Below are positions 23,062 to 31,363 of a stretch of 64,000 bases of DNA, piece by piece; the first letter of the stretch is position 1; the number at the start of each line of letters is the position of its first letter. The DNA comes from an uncultured Christensenellaceae bacterium. Its GTDB lineage: Bacteria > Bacillota > Clostridia > Christensenellales > Borkfalkiaceae. The notes beneath the pieces were generated by a model. It made no database searches. It was not told the origin of the DNA and worked only from the letters and a program-made list of their open reading frames with translations. The stretch covers positions 1 through 64,000 of the forward strand of contig CAJUOY010000003.1 in NCBI GenBank assembly GCA_910588645.1, given 5' to 3'. Made by a program: the position numbers and the translations under genes.

Positions 23062-23089
23062 ATTGTAGCATAAAAAATTTGTTTGTCAA
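23062..23089 (-). promoter_or_regulatory. promoter of the orphan unit
   Basis: Minus-strand TTGACA (23084-23089), 16-bp spacer, TACAAT (23062-23067) with a TG extension. The start is expected near 23055. Confidence 0.82.
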
Positions 23090-23171
23090 TAGCTTTTTTT
23101 GATTTTTTTCTGTTTTTTACTAAAATTTCATTTTTTCTTCAAAATCGTTTCCCTTTTTTTATGAGAAATAA

Positions 23172-23177
23172 TATAAT
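23172..23177 (+). promoter_or_regulatory. -10 box of the antiporter gene
   Basis: TATAAT with no good -35 box. A short hairpin (GCGG with CCGC) lies in the leader before the Shine-Dalgarno AAGGAG. Confidence 0.5.
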
Positions 23178-23228
23178 AGATAGGCGGTAAAAATCCGCTT
23201 ACAAGTAGAATACTTAAGGAGAAAGTTT

Positions 23229-24620
23229 ATGTTTGAAGGAAATTCTTCATTGGGATTTGTAGCGGTACTGGCTATAATCCTGATAACAACTAAATTTTTG
23301 GGACTTTTATTCAGACGCATAGGTCTTCCGCAGGTTCTCGGCTACATAATTGCGGGAATATTTATCGGACCTGCAATATTCGGCGACTTCTGCGGCGTAA
23401 CTTTAATCGGCTTCGAGGGTAAGGATTACAACGCGCTTTTGCTTCTTCCCGAAGAGAACGCGCTTGGCATATTCTCTAAAATCGGCGTATTGTTGCTGAT
23501 GTTCTCCACGGGACTTGAAACCAACCTCAAAGAGCTTAAATCCACGGGACTTGCCGCCGTACTCATTGCGTGCGCGGGCGTTGCCGTTCCGCTGTTGCTC
23601 GGTTTCGTCATCTCTATACCTTTCGGGGGAATAGGGCTCGGCGTGGGCACTCCCGAAGGCATTTTCCGCAGTATATTCATAGGTACTATTCTCACTGCGA
23701 CCAGCGTTGCTATAACGGTATCGGTATTGAAGGAACTCGGTAAAATCAACACAAAGCTTGGGACTACCATTGTTTCCGCCGCGATCATAGACGACGTTAT
23801 AGGAATAGTGGTACTATCGATCGTAACCGGTATAGCCAAAGCTCAGGCGGGCGCGGCGCAGGATCTTTCCGGCTTCGAAGGCTTTAAATCCACCATTTAC
23901 GGTACGATAATAATGATTATCGCATTCTTCGTATTTGCCGTTCTTGCAGGCTGGGGCATTTCATATCTTTTCAGATGGCTTGACAAGAGATGGCCCACTA
24001 CGCACAGAATTCCCATTTTCTCGCTTGCGGTATGTTTCCTTTACAGCTGGCTTGCGGAAGAAATTTTCGGAGTTGCGGATATTACCGGTGCGTTCCTTGC
24101 GGGCGTTGTGCTTTCGACGGTTCACAGGGCAAGCGAATATACGGATAAAAAGATAGAAGTTAATACATATACGGTCTTTGCGCCCGTATTCTTTGCGAAC
24201 ATAGGCATTTCAAGCATTTCGTTTGCCGGCCTCAACCCTACGATAATCGGTTTTGCCGTTCTGGCGGTTCTTATGGGACTCATAGGCAAAATCGTCGGTT
24301 GCGGAGCGGTATGCAAGGGCTTTAAGTACGGCTGGCGCGAGAGCGCGATAGGCGGCGTAGGAATGATGGCGCGCGGCGAAGTCGCGTTGATCGTAACCGC
24401 GACCGTTACAAGCGCGGCGTTGGGTAAATTTGCCTTGCCGGGCGAATTTATGATAATGACCGTACTTCTGATATTGGTTTCGTCGATACTTACGCCAATA
24501 CTTTTAAAAGTACTGTACAGCAAGGAAAAGAACGTTCCTCCGGCAGACGAGGGATCCGCACCCGCAGAAGAAGTAGTAGAAACTTCCACCGGCGACGGCG
24601 CGGCGGAACACCTCGGTTAA
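23229..24620 (+). CDS. cation:proton antiporter (CPA2 family)
   Basis: A 463-residue membrane protein with about 12-13 helices of the CPA2 (KefB/NapA-like) fold. The opening LLFRRIGLPQVLGYIIAGIFIGP, the LLMFSTGLETNL helix and the ion-site segment SAAIIDDVIGIVVLSI, with an adjacent Asp pair, are characteristic; two acids at this site suggest an electrogenic sodium/proton type. There is no TrkA-N or cyclic-nucleotide domain; the C-terminal 35 residues are a charged tail. It is alone, with its own terminator. Whether it moves Na+ or K+ cannot be settled from sequence. Confidence 0.9.
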   Translation: MFEGNSSLGFVAVLAIILITTKFLGLLFRRIGLPQVLGYIIAGIFIGPAIFGDFCGVTLIGFEGKDYNALLLLPEENALGIFSKIGVLLLMFSTGLETNLKELKSTGLAAVLIACAGVAVPLLLGFVISIPFGGIGLGVGTPEGIFRSIFIGTILTATSVAITVSVLKELGKINTKLGTTIVSAAIIDDVIGIVVLSIVTGIAKAQAGAAQDLSGFEGFKSTIYGTIIMIIAFFVFAVLAGWGISYLFRWLDKRWPTTHRIPIFSLAVCFLYSWLAEEIFGVADITGAFLAGVVLSTVHRASEYTDKKIEVNTYTVFAPVFFANIGISSISFAGLNPTIIGFAVLAVLMGLIGKIVGCGAVCKGFKYGWRESAIGGVGMMARGEVALIVTATVTSAALGKFALPGEFMIMTVLLILVSSILTPILLKVLYSKEKNVPPADEGSAPAEEVVETSTGDGAAEHLG

Positions 24621-24638
24621 TTTAAAGTAAATAAAATT

Positions 24639-24675
24639 ATCGCCCCGCTTGCTTTTGCAAGCGGGGCGATTTTTA
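24639..24675. terminator. bidirectional terminator
   Basis: A perfect 14-bp stem (24639-24652 with 24657-24670, TTTT loop), followed by TTTT. Confidence 0.92.
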
Positions 24676-24680
24676 ATTCG

Positions 24681-24911
24681 TCAGTGCGACAAAATCCATT
24701 CTTTTACGTGTTCGCGTTCTATGGGGACTATATTTTCAGTCCTGTATTTGGACAGCCGTCCCCCGTTAGTGTAGATAAAATACTTTCCCTCGTTTGTAAT
24801 GTAAAGTGTTTCTTCGTAGCCGTCGGGATCGCCCGGTTTACCGAACGTGAATTTTTTATCAACTGTCGAGGACGCCGTGTCGTAAATGATATTGTTTAAT
24901 TCAATGCACAT
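24681..24911 (-). CDS. small hypothetical protein, 76 aa
   Basis: A 76-residue protein with no known domain. It has a compact beta-like pattern (KKFTFGKPGDPDGYEETLYIT, then GKYFIYTNGG) and a helical end with IEREHVKEWILSH. A good Shine-Dalgarno sequence (CGGAG, seven to eight bases before the ATG) and a shared terminator support it as real. No neighbour hints at its role. Confidence 0.65.
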   Translation of the reverse strand: MCIELNNIIYDTASSTVDKKFTFGKPGDPDGYEETLYITNEGKYFIYTNGGRLSKYRTENIVPIEREHVKEWILSH

Positions 24912-25065
24912 AGCGTTTCTCCGTTTACTCTGTTATTTTATCACCGCAATGCGTGAAATGTCAATATAAGACAACTGAGGATGTTAATAAATATCATTTA
25001 TGTTATTAATTAAATAATTCTGTTAAATAGGTCTAAAAAATTACGACCTTGTCAAGCAAATATAC

Positions 25066-25095
25066 TTGACAAGAGGAGTGCAAAGGTTGTACAAT
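25066..25095 (+). promoter_or_regulatory. promoter of the ylxM-ffh operon
   Basis: TTGACA (25066-25071), 18-bp spacer, TACAAT (25090-25095). The ylxM ATG at 25112 would then have a leader of about ten bases without a Shine-Dalgarno sequence. Confidence 0.75.
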
Positions 25096-25111
25096 ACGGG
25101 TATATTCACGT

Positions 25112-25501
25112 ATGGATAAGATTACTTTTATTGCGCTTTGGGATACGTACCGCGGGCTTTTGACGCCCACCCAGCAGGAAATAACCGATTTGTATTTCAA
25201 TCTCGATTTGACTTTGTCGGAGATTGCCGAACAGAAAGGGATTTCGCGGCAGGCGGTTTCCGAATGCCTTAAAACCTGCAAACAACAGCTCGAAGAGTAT
25301 GAGAGTAAACTTCATATTTTAGAGAGTACGCGCAACTATTCGTTGCAAATTTCGTTTATGATGACGGACGCGGTCCGCTGGGCGGAAAATTTTAAGTCGG
25401 CTCATCCGGAGCTGTCTGCCGAAGCGGACGGCTTGCTTGCGATAATCGATAAGGATTACGGCGAGGAAGTAAAAGCGGCGTTGAAAATCAAGAGGAGCTA
25501 A
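25112..25501 (+). CDS. ylxM: YlxM-family HTH protein (SRP-associated)
   Basis: A 129-residue protein with a sigma-70 region-4-like HTH at about residues 20-65 (LTPTQQEITDLYFNLDLTLS, then SRQAVSECLK). YlxM proteins are nearly always encoded before ffh and have been linked to SRP function. Here the stop codon shares its last base with the ffh ATG, so the two are coupled. The second half is helical and of unknown role. Confidence 0.88.
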   Translation: MDKITFIALWDTYRGLLTPTQQEITDLYFNLDLTLSEIAEQKGISRQAVSECLKTCKQQLEEYESKLHILESTRNYSLQISFMMTDAVRWAENFKSAHPELSAEADGLLAIIDKDYGEEVKAALKIKRS

Positions 25502-26811
25502 TGGGAGCTTTTTCATCTCTATCCGAAAGGTTAAATCACATATTTTCCAAATTGACCAAGCGCGGACGTCTTACCGAACTTGAGATCAAGACGGCTATGC
25601 GCGAGGTGCGCGTCGCTTTGCTCGAAGCGGACGTCAATATTCAGGTTGCCAAAAAATTCTGTTCGGAGGTTTCCGAAAAGGCTGTAGGTCAGGAAATTTT
25701 AAAGAGCTTGAATCCCGCTCAGCAGGTCATAAAAATCGTCAACGAGGAGCTTATCGCGCTAATGGGCGCAAGCAACCAAAAGCTCAACGTTTCGCCCAAA
25801 CCGCCCACGGTCATAATGATGTGCGGCTTGCAGGGCGCGGGAAAAACGACGATGTGCGGCAAACTTGCCGTAAATTTAAAAAAGAGCGGCAAAAAACCGC
25901 TTTTGGCGGCGTGCGATATATATCGTCCTGCGGCAATAAATCAGTTGAAAGTCGTCGGCAGGAACGCGGGCGCGGAAGTGTTTGAAAAGGGTACTCAGTC
26001 CCCCGTTAAGACGGCGCAGGAAGCCGTCGCCTACGCGCGTTCAATGGGATACGACACTGTCATAATCGATACGGCTGGACGACTGGAAATAGACGAGCCC
26101 CTAATGCAGGAGCTTGAAAAGATCAAGACGGCTGTGGAAGCGGCGGAAATTCTTCTCACCGTAGACAGTATGATGGGACAAGTTGCGGTTAACGTTGCAA
26201 AGACTTTCAACGAGCGGTTGGAAATTACGGGCGTAATTCTTACCAAGCTCGACGGCGATACCCGCGGCGGTGCGTGCCTTTCAATTAAAGCGGTAACGGG
26301 CAAGCCTATCAAGTTCATAGGCGTGGGCGAAAAGCTTGGCGATTTGGAGCCCTTTTATCCCGATAGAATGGCGTCGAGAATTCTCGGTATGGGCGACGTG
26401 TTAACCCTCATCGAAAAGGCGCAGGAGGCCGTCAGCGAAGAACAGGCCAAGGCAATGCAGAAGAAGATGCTTGAAAACAGCTTTACTTTGGAAGATTACC
26501 TAGTGCAGTTCGAAAGTATGAAGAAGATGGGCGGGGCGCAGGCGCTCCTTTCTATGATGCCCGGTATGGGCGGTAAGCTTCGCGCCGAGGATATCGACGA
26601 AAAGAGAATAGAGCGTACCAAGGCGATAATACTTTCAATGACAAAGAAAGAGCGCAACGATCCCGCGGTCATAAACTCTTCCAGAAAGAAGAGAATAGCA
26701 TTGGGCAGCGGCACAAGCGTTCAGGAAATAAACCAGTTGTTAAAACAGTTCGAGCAGACCAAACAGCTTATGAAACAGCTTAAAAGCGGTAAGCGCCGTT
26801 TGCCGTTCTGA
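25501..26811 (+). CDS. ffh: signal recognition particle protein Ffh
   Basis: A 436-residue SRP GTPase that targets nascent membrane proteins. The N domain is followed by the G domain with GLQGAGKTT (about residue 107), DTAGR and TKLDGD. The methionine-rich M domain, which binds 4.5S RNA and signal peptides, begins near residue 300 and contains MMPGMGG. AGGAG lies four bases before the ATG, inside ylxM. The SRP RNA gene is not in this window. Confidence 0.97.
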   Translation: MGAFSSLSERLNHIFSKLTKRGRLTELEIKTAMREVRVALLEADVNIQVAKKFCSEVSEKAVGQEILKSLNPAQQVIKIVNEELIALMGASNQKLNVSPKPPTVIMMCGLQGAGKTTMCGKLAVNLKKSGKKPLLAACDIYRPAAINQLKVVGRNAGAEVFEKGTQSPVKTAQEAVAYARSMGYDTVIIDTAGRLEIDEPLMQELEKIKTAVEAAEILLTVDSMMGQVAVNVAKTFNERLEITGVILTKLDGDTRGGACLSIKAVTGKPIKFIGVGEKLGDLEPFYPDRMASRILGMGDVLTLIEKAQEAVSEEQAKAMQKKMLENSFTLEDYLVQFESMKKMGGAQALLSMMPGMGGKLRAEDIDEKRIERTKAIILSMTKKERNDPAVINSSRKKRIALGSGTSVQEINQLLKQFEQTKQLMKQLKSGKRRLPF

Positions 26812-26858
26812 TTTAAACAGATATAATTATTAAATTTTATATATAGGAGAAAACAAAA

Positions 26859-27155
26859 ATGGCAGTAAAAATGAGACTTACGAGAATGGGCGACAAGAAG
26901 AGCCCCTTCTACCGCGTAGTTGTTATCGATTCGAGAAAGGCTCGTTCGGGCGAATATATCGATAAAATCGGTTACGTAGATCCCCTTAAAACTCCCGCCG
27001 AGATCAATATCGACGTAGAAAAGGCTAAGGATTGGCTTGCAAAGGGCGTTCAGCCTACCGAGACGGTAAAGAGCTATCTCGTCAAAGTCGGCGCTATGGA
27101 GCAGAGCGCAAAGCCCTCCGCGCCCAAGACCAACAACAAGAAAAAGAAGTCTTAA
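26859..27155 (+). CDS. rpsP: 30S ribosomal protein S16
   Basis: A 98-residue S16: MAVKMRLTRMGDKKSPFYRV, then VVIDSRKARSGEYIDKIGYV. The lysine-rich C-terminal tail is slightly long. AGGAG lies nine bases before the ATG. It starts the rpsP-khpA-rimM-trmD ribosome-maturation run. Confidence 0.97.
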   Translation: MAVKMRLTRMGDKKSPFYRVVVIDSRKARSGEYIDKIGYVDPLKTPAEINIDVEKAKDWLAKGVQPTETVKSYLVKVGAMEQSAKPSAPKTNNKKKKS

Positions 27156-27224
27156 TTATTGCGCGGCGGCGCTCGTAGTTTAATTGCCGCGCCGCGGCGT
27201 TTACAAGCAAATCAGGAGTTTGTT

Positions 27225-27473
27225 ATGGAAGATACCGTAAAGCAGTTAATCAAATACGTGGTTGAAACCTTTGCCGAGAAAAGGGACGAAATAGAATATA
27301 TCTACGAGGAAAAGGAGACCGTCGACGAAGTGACGGTCAAACTCGCTCCCGACGATATGGGCAAAGTTATCGGCAAGCAGGGCAAAATCGCAAAGGCGCT
27401 ACGTACCCTTGTGGGTGCGACGACGCCCCGCGGAGCCAAGCGCTGCAACGTAGAGATTAAAGAAAAGGATTGA
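27225..27473 (+). CDS. khpA: KH-domain RNA-binding protein KhpA (YlqC)
   Basis: An 82-residue single KH domain with the GxxG loop in VIGKQGKIAKALRTLV. KhpA partners with KhpB (Jag) in RNA binding linked to cell elongation in related bacteria. The start at 27225 is preferred over an upstream in-frame start because AGGAG lies seven bases before it. It follows rpsP as in most Bacillota. A hairpin (27480-27504) with ATTTTT lies after it and may weaken expression of rimM. Confidence 0.92.
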   Translation: MEDTVKQLIKYVVETFAEKRDEIEYIYEEKETVDEVTVKLAPDDMGKVIGKQGKIAKALRTLVGATTPRGAKRCNVEIKEKD

Positions 27474-27479
27474 TTTAAT

Positions 27480-27510
27480 AAGCCGAACGCAAGCCGCTCG
27501 GCTTATTTTT
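27480..27510 (+). terminator. hairpin between khpA and rimM
   Basis: A 7-bp stem (27480-27486 with 27498-27504) followed by ATTTTT. It is probably a partial attenuator inside the operon. Confidence 0.5.
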
Positions 27511-27521
27511 GCTATGCGATT

Positions 27522-28019
27522 ATGAAAGATAGATTGACAGTTGCTACAATTCTCAAACCGCAGGGTATCCGCGGTGAAGTCAAAATAAAAGTTTTCTGCG
27601 ACGGGGCGGAAGATCTGTTCGGCGTAAAGACCGTCTATATAGACGGTAACGAATACTCCGTTTCGGGCATACGCGGCGGCGGAGAATTTGCATATATGAT
27701 GTTCAACGGCGTGTTTGACAGAAACGCCGCGGAACTTTTGCGTGGGAAAGATATAGAGGTCTTGCGTTCTGAACTTCCCGAACTTCCCGAAGGAAGATAC
27801 TATATTGCCGATCTTACCGGCTGCGAGGTGGTAACTTCGCAGGGTGAAGTTATAGGCCAAGTTATATCGGTAACTCCCGCAAGGACGGATATATATACGC
27901 TTAAAACGGCGGGCGGGGAAGTAAGTTTTGCCGCCGCGGACGGCGTCATTGAAACGGTAGATACCGAAGAGAAAAAGATAACGGTAAACAAGAAAAGATT
28001 TAAGGAAGTGTCGGTGTGA
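27522..28019 (+). CDS. rimM: ribosome maturation factor RimM
   Basis: A 165-residue 16S rRNA processing factor that acts in 30S head assembly. The N-terminal ILKPQGIRGEVKIKVF and the PRC-barrel second domain (YYIADLTGCEVVTSQGEVIG) are clear. No Shine-Dalgarno sequence precedes its ATG. The stop overlaps the trmD GTG start by three bases (GTGA). Confidence 0.93.
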   Translation: MKDRLTVATILKPQGIRGEVKIKVFCDGAEDLFGVKTVYIDGNEYSVSGIRGGGEFAYMMFNGVFDRNAAELLRGKDIEVLRSELPELPEGRYYIADLTGCEVVTSQGEVIGQVISVTPARTDIYTLKTAGGEVSFAAADGVIETVDTEEKKITVNKKRFKEVSV

Positions 28020-28687
28020 AAATTACTGTGCTCACGCTGTTTCCCGAGATGTTCAGCCCATTGAAAGAGAGTATAATAGGCAGGGCGCTCAAGGGCGGCA
28101 AGCTTGAAATCGATACGGTCAACATACGCGACTATGCGGACAATAAGCATTCTAAGTGCGACGACTATCCCTTCGGCGGCGGTTCGGGTATGGTTATGAT
28201 GCCTCAGCCGATAGGCTCGGCTATAAACGCGGTAGATCCCGAACATAGGGCGCGCCGCATTTATCTTTCACCCAAGGGGCAGACTTTCAGGCAAGACAAA
28301 GTTTTCGAGCTTTTGAATTACGATCACCTGATACTTCTCTGCGGCCATTACGAGGGTGTTGATCAGCGCGTCATAGATCTCTTTATCGACGAGGAAATAT
28401 CCATAGGCGATTACGTCCTGACGGGAGGTGAACTGCCCGCTATGGTGGTTTGCGACTGCGTTGCAAGATATGTGGACGGAGTAATTTCGGGCGGCTCCCT
28501 CGTTGATGAGAGTTTTTCCGACGGCAGACTGGAATATCCTCAGTACACCCGTCCCGCCGAATATATGGGAATCAAAGCGCCCGAAGTTCTTCTTTCGGGC
28601 GATCACAAAAAAATAGACGAATGGCGGCGCAGCGAGAGTGAACGGCTTACGCGGGCGCGCCGTCCGGATCTTACGGAAAGGAAATAA
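28016..28687 (+). CDS. trmD: tRNA (guanine37-N1)-methyltransferase
   Basis: A 223-residue SPOUT methyltransferase that makes m1G37 and prevents frameshifting. It starts with a GTG overlapping the rimM stop. LFPEMF, YGGG-like FGGGSGMVMMP, LLCGHYEGVDQRV and the knot region SIGDYVLTGGELPAM are diagnostic. The stop shares one base with the rbgA ATG. Confidence 0.97.
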   Translation: MKITVLTLFPEMFSPLKESIIGRALKGGKLEIDTVNIRDYADNKHSKCDDYPFGGGSGMVMMPQPIGSAINAVDPEHRARRIYLSPKGQTFRQDKVFELLNYDHLILLCGHYEGVDQRVIDLFIDEEISIGDYVLTGGELPAMVVCDCVARYVDGVISGGSLVDESFSDGRLEYPQYTRPAEYMGIKAPEVLLSGDHKKIDEWRRSESERLTRARRPDLTERK

Positions 28688-29541
28688 TGAAGACTATACA
28701 GTGGTTTCCGGGGCATATGACCAAGGCAATGCGTATGATGCGCGAGCAGCTGTCACTTGTGGACGGCGTTATTTTTGTGCTCGACGCGCGCTGTCCCGCC
28801 GCCTCGTTCAATGAAAAACTTAAAAATATGGCGCAGGGCAAGCCCGTGCTTTACGTGCTTAACAAGGGCGATCTCGCGGACGAACGTACCGACAATATTT
28901 TAAAAGTTATACGCGAAGCGGGCGCGTCGGCGATTAAACTCAACGCCGTTAACGCGTCATCGCGCAGGGATATTACGGGGGCAATCGCCAAGCTCGTCGA
29001 GGAAAAGAGAGCCAAAGCTCTTGAAAAGGGCTTCAATAAGACGTTCAGATTTATGGTTGCGGGGGTGCCCAATACAGGCAAGTCCACGATAATAAATCTT
29101 ATCGCGGGCGCGGGCAAAGCGGAGACGGGCAATAAAGCGGGCGTTACACGCGCCAAGCAATGGGTTCGTTGCGGAGACTTCGATCTGCTCGATACGCCCG
29201 GCACTATGCCGCCAGCATTTGAAAATCAATACCTTGCAACTCATCTTGCGTACGTTGGCAGTATCAACGACGATATACTCGATATGGACGACGTTGCGCT
29301 CGCTCTTTTGGGCGAGCTGTATGAAAGGTATCCAGCAAGATTGAAGGAGCGTTACGGCATAGAGGACGGCGATCCTACGGGAATGCTGGAGACTGTTTGC
29401 AGACGGCGCGGCTTTATGCTGCGCGGCGGCGAGTTCGATTACGAACGCGCAGAGCGCGCGGTAATAGACGATTTCCGCAAAGGTAAACTTGGAAGGATAA
29501 CTCTCGATACTACGGAAGACGCAAGGGGGCTTCGGTTTTGA
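28687..29541 (+). CDS. rbgA: ribosome biogenesis GTPase RbgA (YlqF)
   Basis: A 284-residue circularly permuted GTPase needed for late 50S assembly. The motif order is G4 (NKGD, about residue 59), then G1 (GVPNTGKST, about residue 124), then G3 (DTPGTM), as expected. It begins on the last base of the trmD stop and ends four bases into rnhB. In Bacillus it lies after rplS; here it precedes rplS, which has been moved downstream. Confidence 0.95.
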   Translation: MKTIQWFPGHMTKAMRMMREQLSLVDGVIFVLDARCPAASFNEKLKNMAQGKPVLYVLNKGDLADERTDNILKVIREAGASAIKLNAVNASSRRDITGAIAKLVEEKRAKALEKGFNKTFRFMVAGVPNTGKSTIINLIAGAGKAETGNKAGVTRAKQWVRCGDFDLLDTPGTMPPAFENQYLATHLAYVGSINDDILDMDDVALALLGELYERYPARLKERYGIEDGDPTGMLETVCRRRGFMLRGGEFDYERAERAVIDDFRKGKLGRITLDTTEDARGLRF

Positions 29542-30137
29542 TTGACAAGCTTGCATACGAGAGGGAACTTGCCGAGCGCGGGTATAATCTGATATGCGGC
29601 GCGGATGAGGTCGGCAGAGGTCCGCTTGCGGGCCCTGTTGTGTGCGCGGCCGTTATTATGCCGCTGAAAGACGTAGTAGAAGGGGTTGACGACAGCAAGA
29701 AGCTGAGCGCAAAAAAACGTGAGTATCTGGCGGAAGTTATAAAGGAAAGGGCCGTTAGTTGGGCAATATGCCGCGTCGAACCGTCGATCATAGATGAAAT
29801 CAATATATTGAACGCAACCAAGCTGTGTATGAAAAACGCGGTGGAAAGCCTTGCTGTCAAACCTGATTTTCTCATTACGGACGGCAATATGAAGCTGGAC
29901 GTGACAGTGCCGCAGAGAAGTATCGTCAAGGGTGACGCGCTCAGTTATTCGATAGGCGCGGCTTCTATCATAGCCAAGGTTTATAGGGATAAGCTTATGG
30001 ACGATTACGCCAAGGAGTATCCCGAATATTTATTTGATAAAAACAAGGGTTACGGAACAAAAGTGCATATAGACGCCTTGATACGTTCGGGGATATGTCC
30101 CGTTCACCGCAGGAGCTTCGTAAAAAAATGGCTTTGA
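29538..30137 (+). CDS. rnhB: ribonuclease HII
   Basis: A 199-residue RNase HII that removes ribonucleotides from DNA. GADEVGRGPLAGPV carries the first Asp-Glu pair, DDSKKLSAKKRE and DALSYSIGAASIIAKVYRD follow. The start is a TTG overlapping the rbgA stop by four bases (TTGA). Confidence 0.95.
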   Translation: MIDKLAYERELAERGYNLICGADEVGRGPLAGPVVCAAVIMPLKDVVEGVDDSKKLSAKKREYLAEVIKERAVSWAICRVEPSIIDEINILNATKLCMKNAVESLAVKPDFLITDGNMKLDVTVPQRSIVKGDALSYSIGAASIIAKVYRDKLMDDYAKEYPEYLFDKNKGYGTKVHIDALIRSGICPVHRRSFVKKWL

Positions 30138-30499
30138 AAAATATTACGGAGCGGGGTGAACACAATAAGAAGCTCGGCGTTAAGGGAGAAAAAAAGGCCC
30201 GCAGATTTCTGTTTTTCAGGGGCTGGAAGATACTTGCAAAGAATTATAAAACTCCCTTCGGAGAGATCGATATTATAGCGAGGAAGGGTGATACGATCGC
30301 GTTTATCGAGGTAAAGACAAGGCTTTCCGACGTGTTCGGAATCCCGTCCGAAGCGGTCGACAAGGCCAAGAAACTGAGATATATCCGCGGGGCAAACTAT
30401 TTTCTTATCAACAGAAATATCGATTTAAACGTGAGGTTCGATATTATCGAAGTATTCCGCGGACAGATCAACCACATAGAAAACGCGTTTATTTGCTGA
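30128..30499 (+). CDS. yraN: YraN/UPF0102-family endonuclease-like protein
   Basis: A 123-residue protein with a restriction-endonuclease-like fold: GEKKARRFLFFRGWKILAKN, FGEIDIIARKGDTIAFIEVK (the E, D and EVK active-site pattern), then KKLRYIRGANYFL. The start at 30128 is favoured over an ATG at 30095 because it limits the overlap with rnhB and has AGGAG upstream. The rnhB-yraN pair is typical. Biological function is unsettled. Confidence 0.88.
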   Translation: MALKNITERGEHNKKLGVKGEKKARRFLFFRGWKILAKNYKTPFGEIDIIARKGDTIAFIEVKTRLSDVFGIPSEAVDKAKKLRYIRGANYFLINRNIDLNVRFDIIEVFRGQINHIENAFIC

Positions 30500-30506
30500 A
30501 AGCCTA

Positions 30507-30535
30507 TTTACAAATCGCAGTACGGGTGATATAAT
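30507..30535 (+). promoter_or_regulatory. promoter of the phosphoribosyltransferase-like gene
   Basis: TTTACA (30507-30512), 17-bp spacer, TATAAT (30530-30535) with a TG extension. Confidence 0.85.
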
Positions 30536-30554
30536 CTATAAAAAGGAGAAAATT

Positions 30555-31181
30555 ATGGAAAGAAGAGCGTACGACGTTTTTTCAAAAGTCAACGGCGACG
30601 TGTCTATAAGGCTTATTCCCGGGCACTTTGCAACAAGGCATTCGCACGTCAATTACTGCGTGGATATGACGGGGATAAAGTCAGATCTCCATTCCGCCAA
30701 AGCGGCGGCAAAGCTTTTTTGCGACTGCTTTTGCTCGACGCCGATAGATACCGTTATTACGCTTGACAGAATGAAAATGGTGGGCGCGTTCCTTGCGCAC
30801 TATCTCTCGCATTCGCAGCTCAACAAGGGGCAGAACATAGGCGTAATTTCTCCCGAAATCCAGAACGACAAATTGCTTTTGAGGGACAACTTCCTGCCAT
30901 ACGTAAAGGATAAAAACGTACTTTTGCTTACGGCTTCCGCCACAACTGGAAAGGACGCAAACAGCGTTGTCGAGGGCATAAATTATTACGGCGGAACGCC
31001 CGTCGGCGTCGCTACGGTTTTCGGCGGAGACTTTGAATGTCCCGTGCCTGTCGTAAAGCTTTTCGGCGCGGACGCCGTCACCGATTATACTTCCTATCAG
31101 GCATTTGCTTGTCCGCTATGTAAATCGGGAATAAAGGTGGACGCCGTCGTCAATTCCTACGGTTACAGCAAAATTATTTAA
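30555..31181 (+). CDS. phosphoribosyltransferase-like protein with altered PRPP loop
   Basis: A 208-residue protein with the layout of type I phosphoribosyltransferases (orotate PRTase-like). The PRPP-loop region reads LLLTASATTGKDANSVVEG; normal enzymes have two acidic residues where this has Ala and Ser, though the TTG turn is kept. A cysteine pair near residue 190 (ACPLCKSG) is unusual. It may bind nucleotides without transferase activity. It has its own strong promoter and AAAAGGAG, within a ribosome-biogenesis neighbourhood. Confidence 0.6.
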   Translation: MERRAYDVFSKVNGDVSIRLIPGHFATRHSHVNYCVDMTGIKSDLHSAKAAAKLFCDCFCSTPIDTVITLDRMKMVGAFLAHYLSHSQLNKGQNIGVISPEIQNDKLLLRDNFLPYVKDKNVLLLTASATTGKDANSVVEGINYYGGTPVGVATVFGGDFECPVPVVKLFGADAVTDYTSYQAFACPLCKSGIKVDAVVNSYGYSKII

Positions 31182-31189
31182 AAGGGGCT

Positions 31190-31222
31190 CTATATTATAA
31201 TATAGAAAAGCGCCGTTTTTTT
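31190..31222 (+). terminator. palindrome and T-run after the PRTase-like gene
   Basis: A perfect 16-bp AT-rich palindrome (31190-31205) is followed by GCGCCG and seven T (31216-31222). It probably terminates the preceding unit, though the stem is weak. Confidence 0.5.
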
Positions 31223-31253
31223 GTGAAAATTGCGACACACCCCGCAAAATGAG

Positions 31254-31282
31254 TTGCAATTTAAAAAAAAGTCTGTTAATAT
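31254..31282 (+). promoter_or_regulatory. rplS promoter
   Basis: TTGCAA (31254-31259), 17-bp spacer, TAATAT (31277-31282) with a TG extension. Confidence 0.72.
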
Positions 31283-31287
31283 AGACT

Positions 31288-31363
31288 GGACTTGGGACAG
31301 TCCTCTGCACTGACGTTGTCTGACTTGCAAGAATGTCCGTAAAAAATGGAGGTTAAAGTCATT
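31288..31363 (+). promoter_or_regulatory. rplS 5' leader with hairpin, candidate L19 leader
   Basis: A 75-nt leader begins with a GGACT-TGGGAC-AGTCC hairpin and contains CTTGCAAG before GGAGG (31348-31352). Bacillota often carry an autoregulatory L19 leader at this place; identity with that family is not shown here. Confidence 0.45.

Larger units (their letters stand above)
22456..23228. other. 773-bp gene-poor region between GNAT and antiporter genes
   Basis: From right to left it holds the antiporter -10 box and leader, an AT-rich stretch, an orphan minus-strand transcription unit with promoter (23062-23089), structured body and terminator (22650-22673), a second small terminator hairpin facing left (22589-22603) and the GNAT promoter. 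No protein of ordinary size is encoded. Confidence 0.8.
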
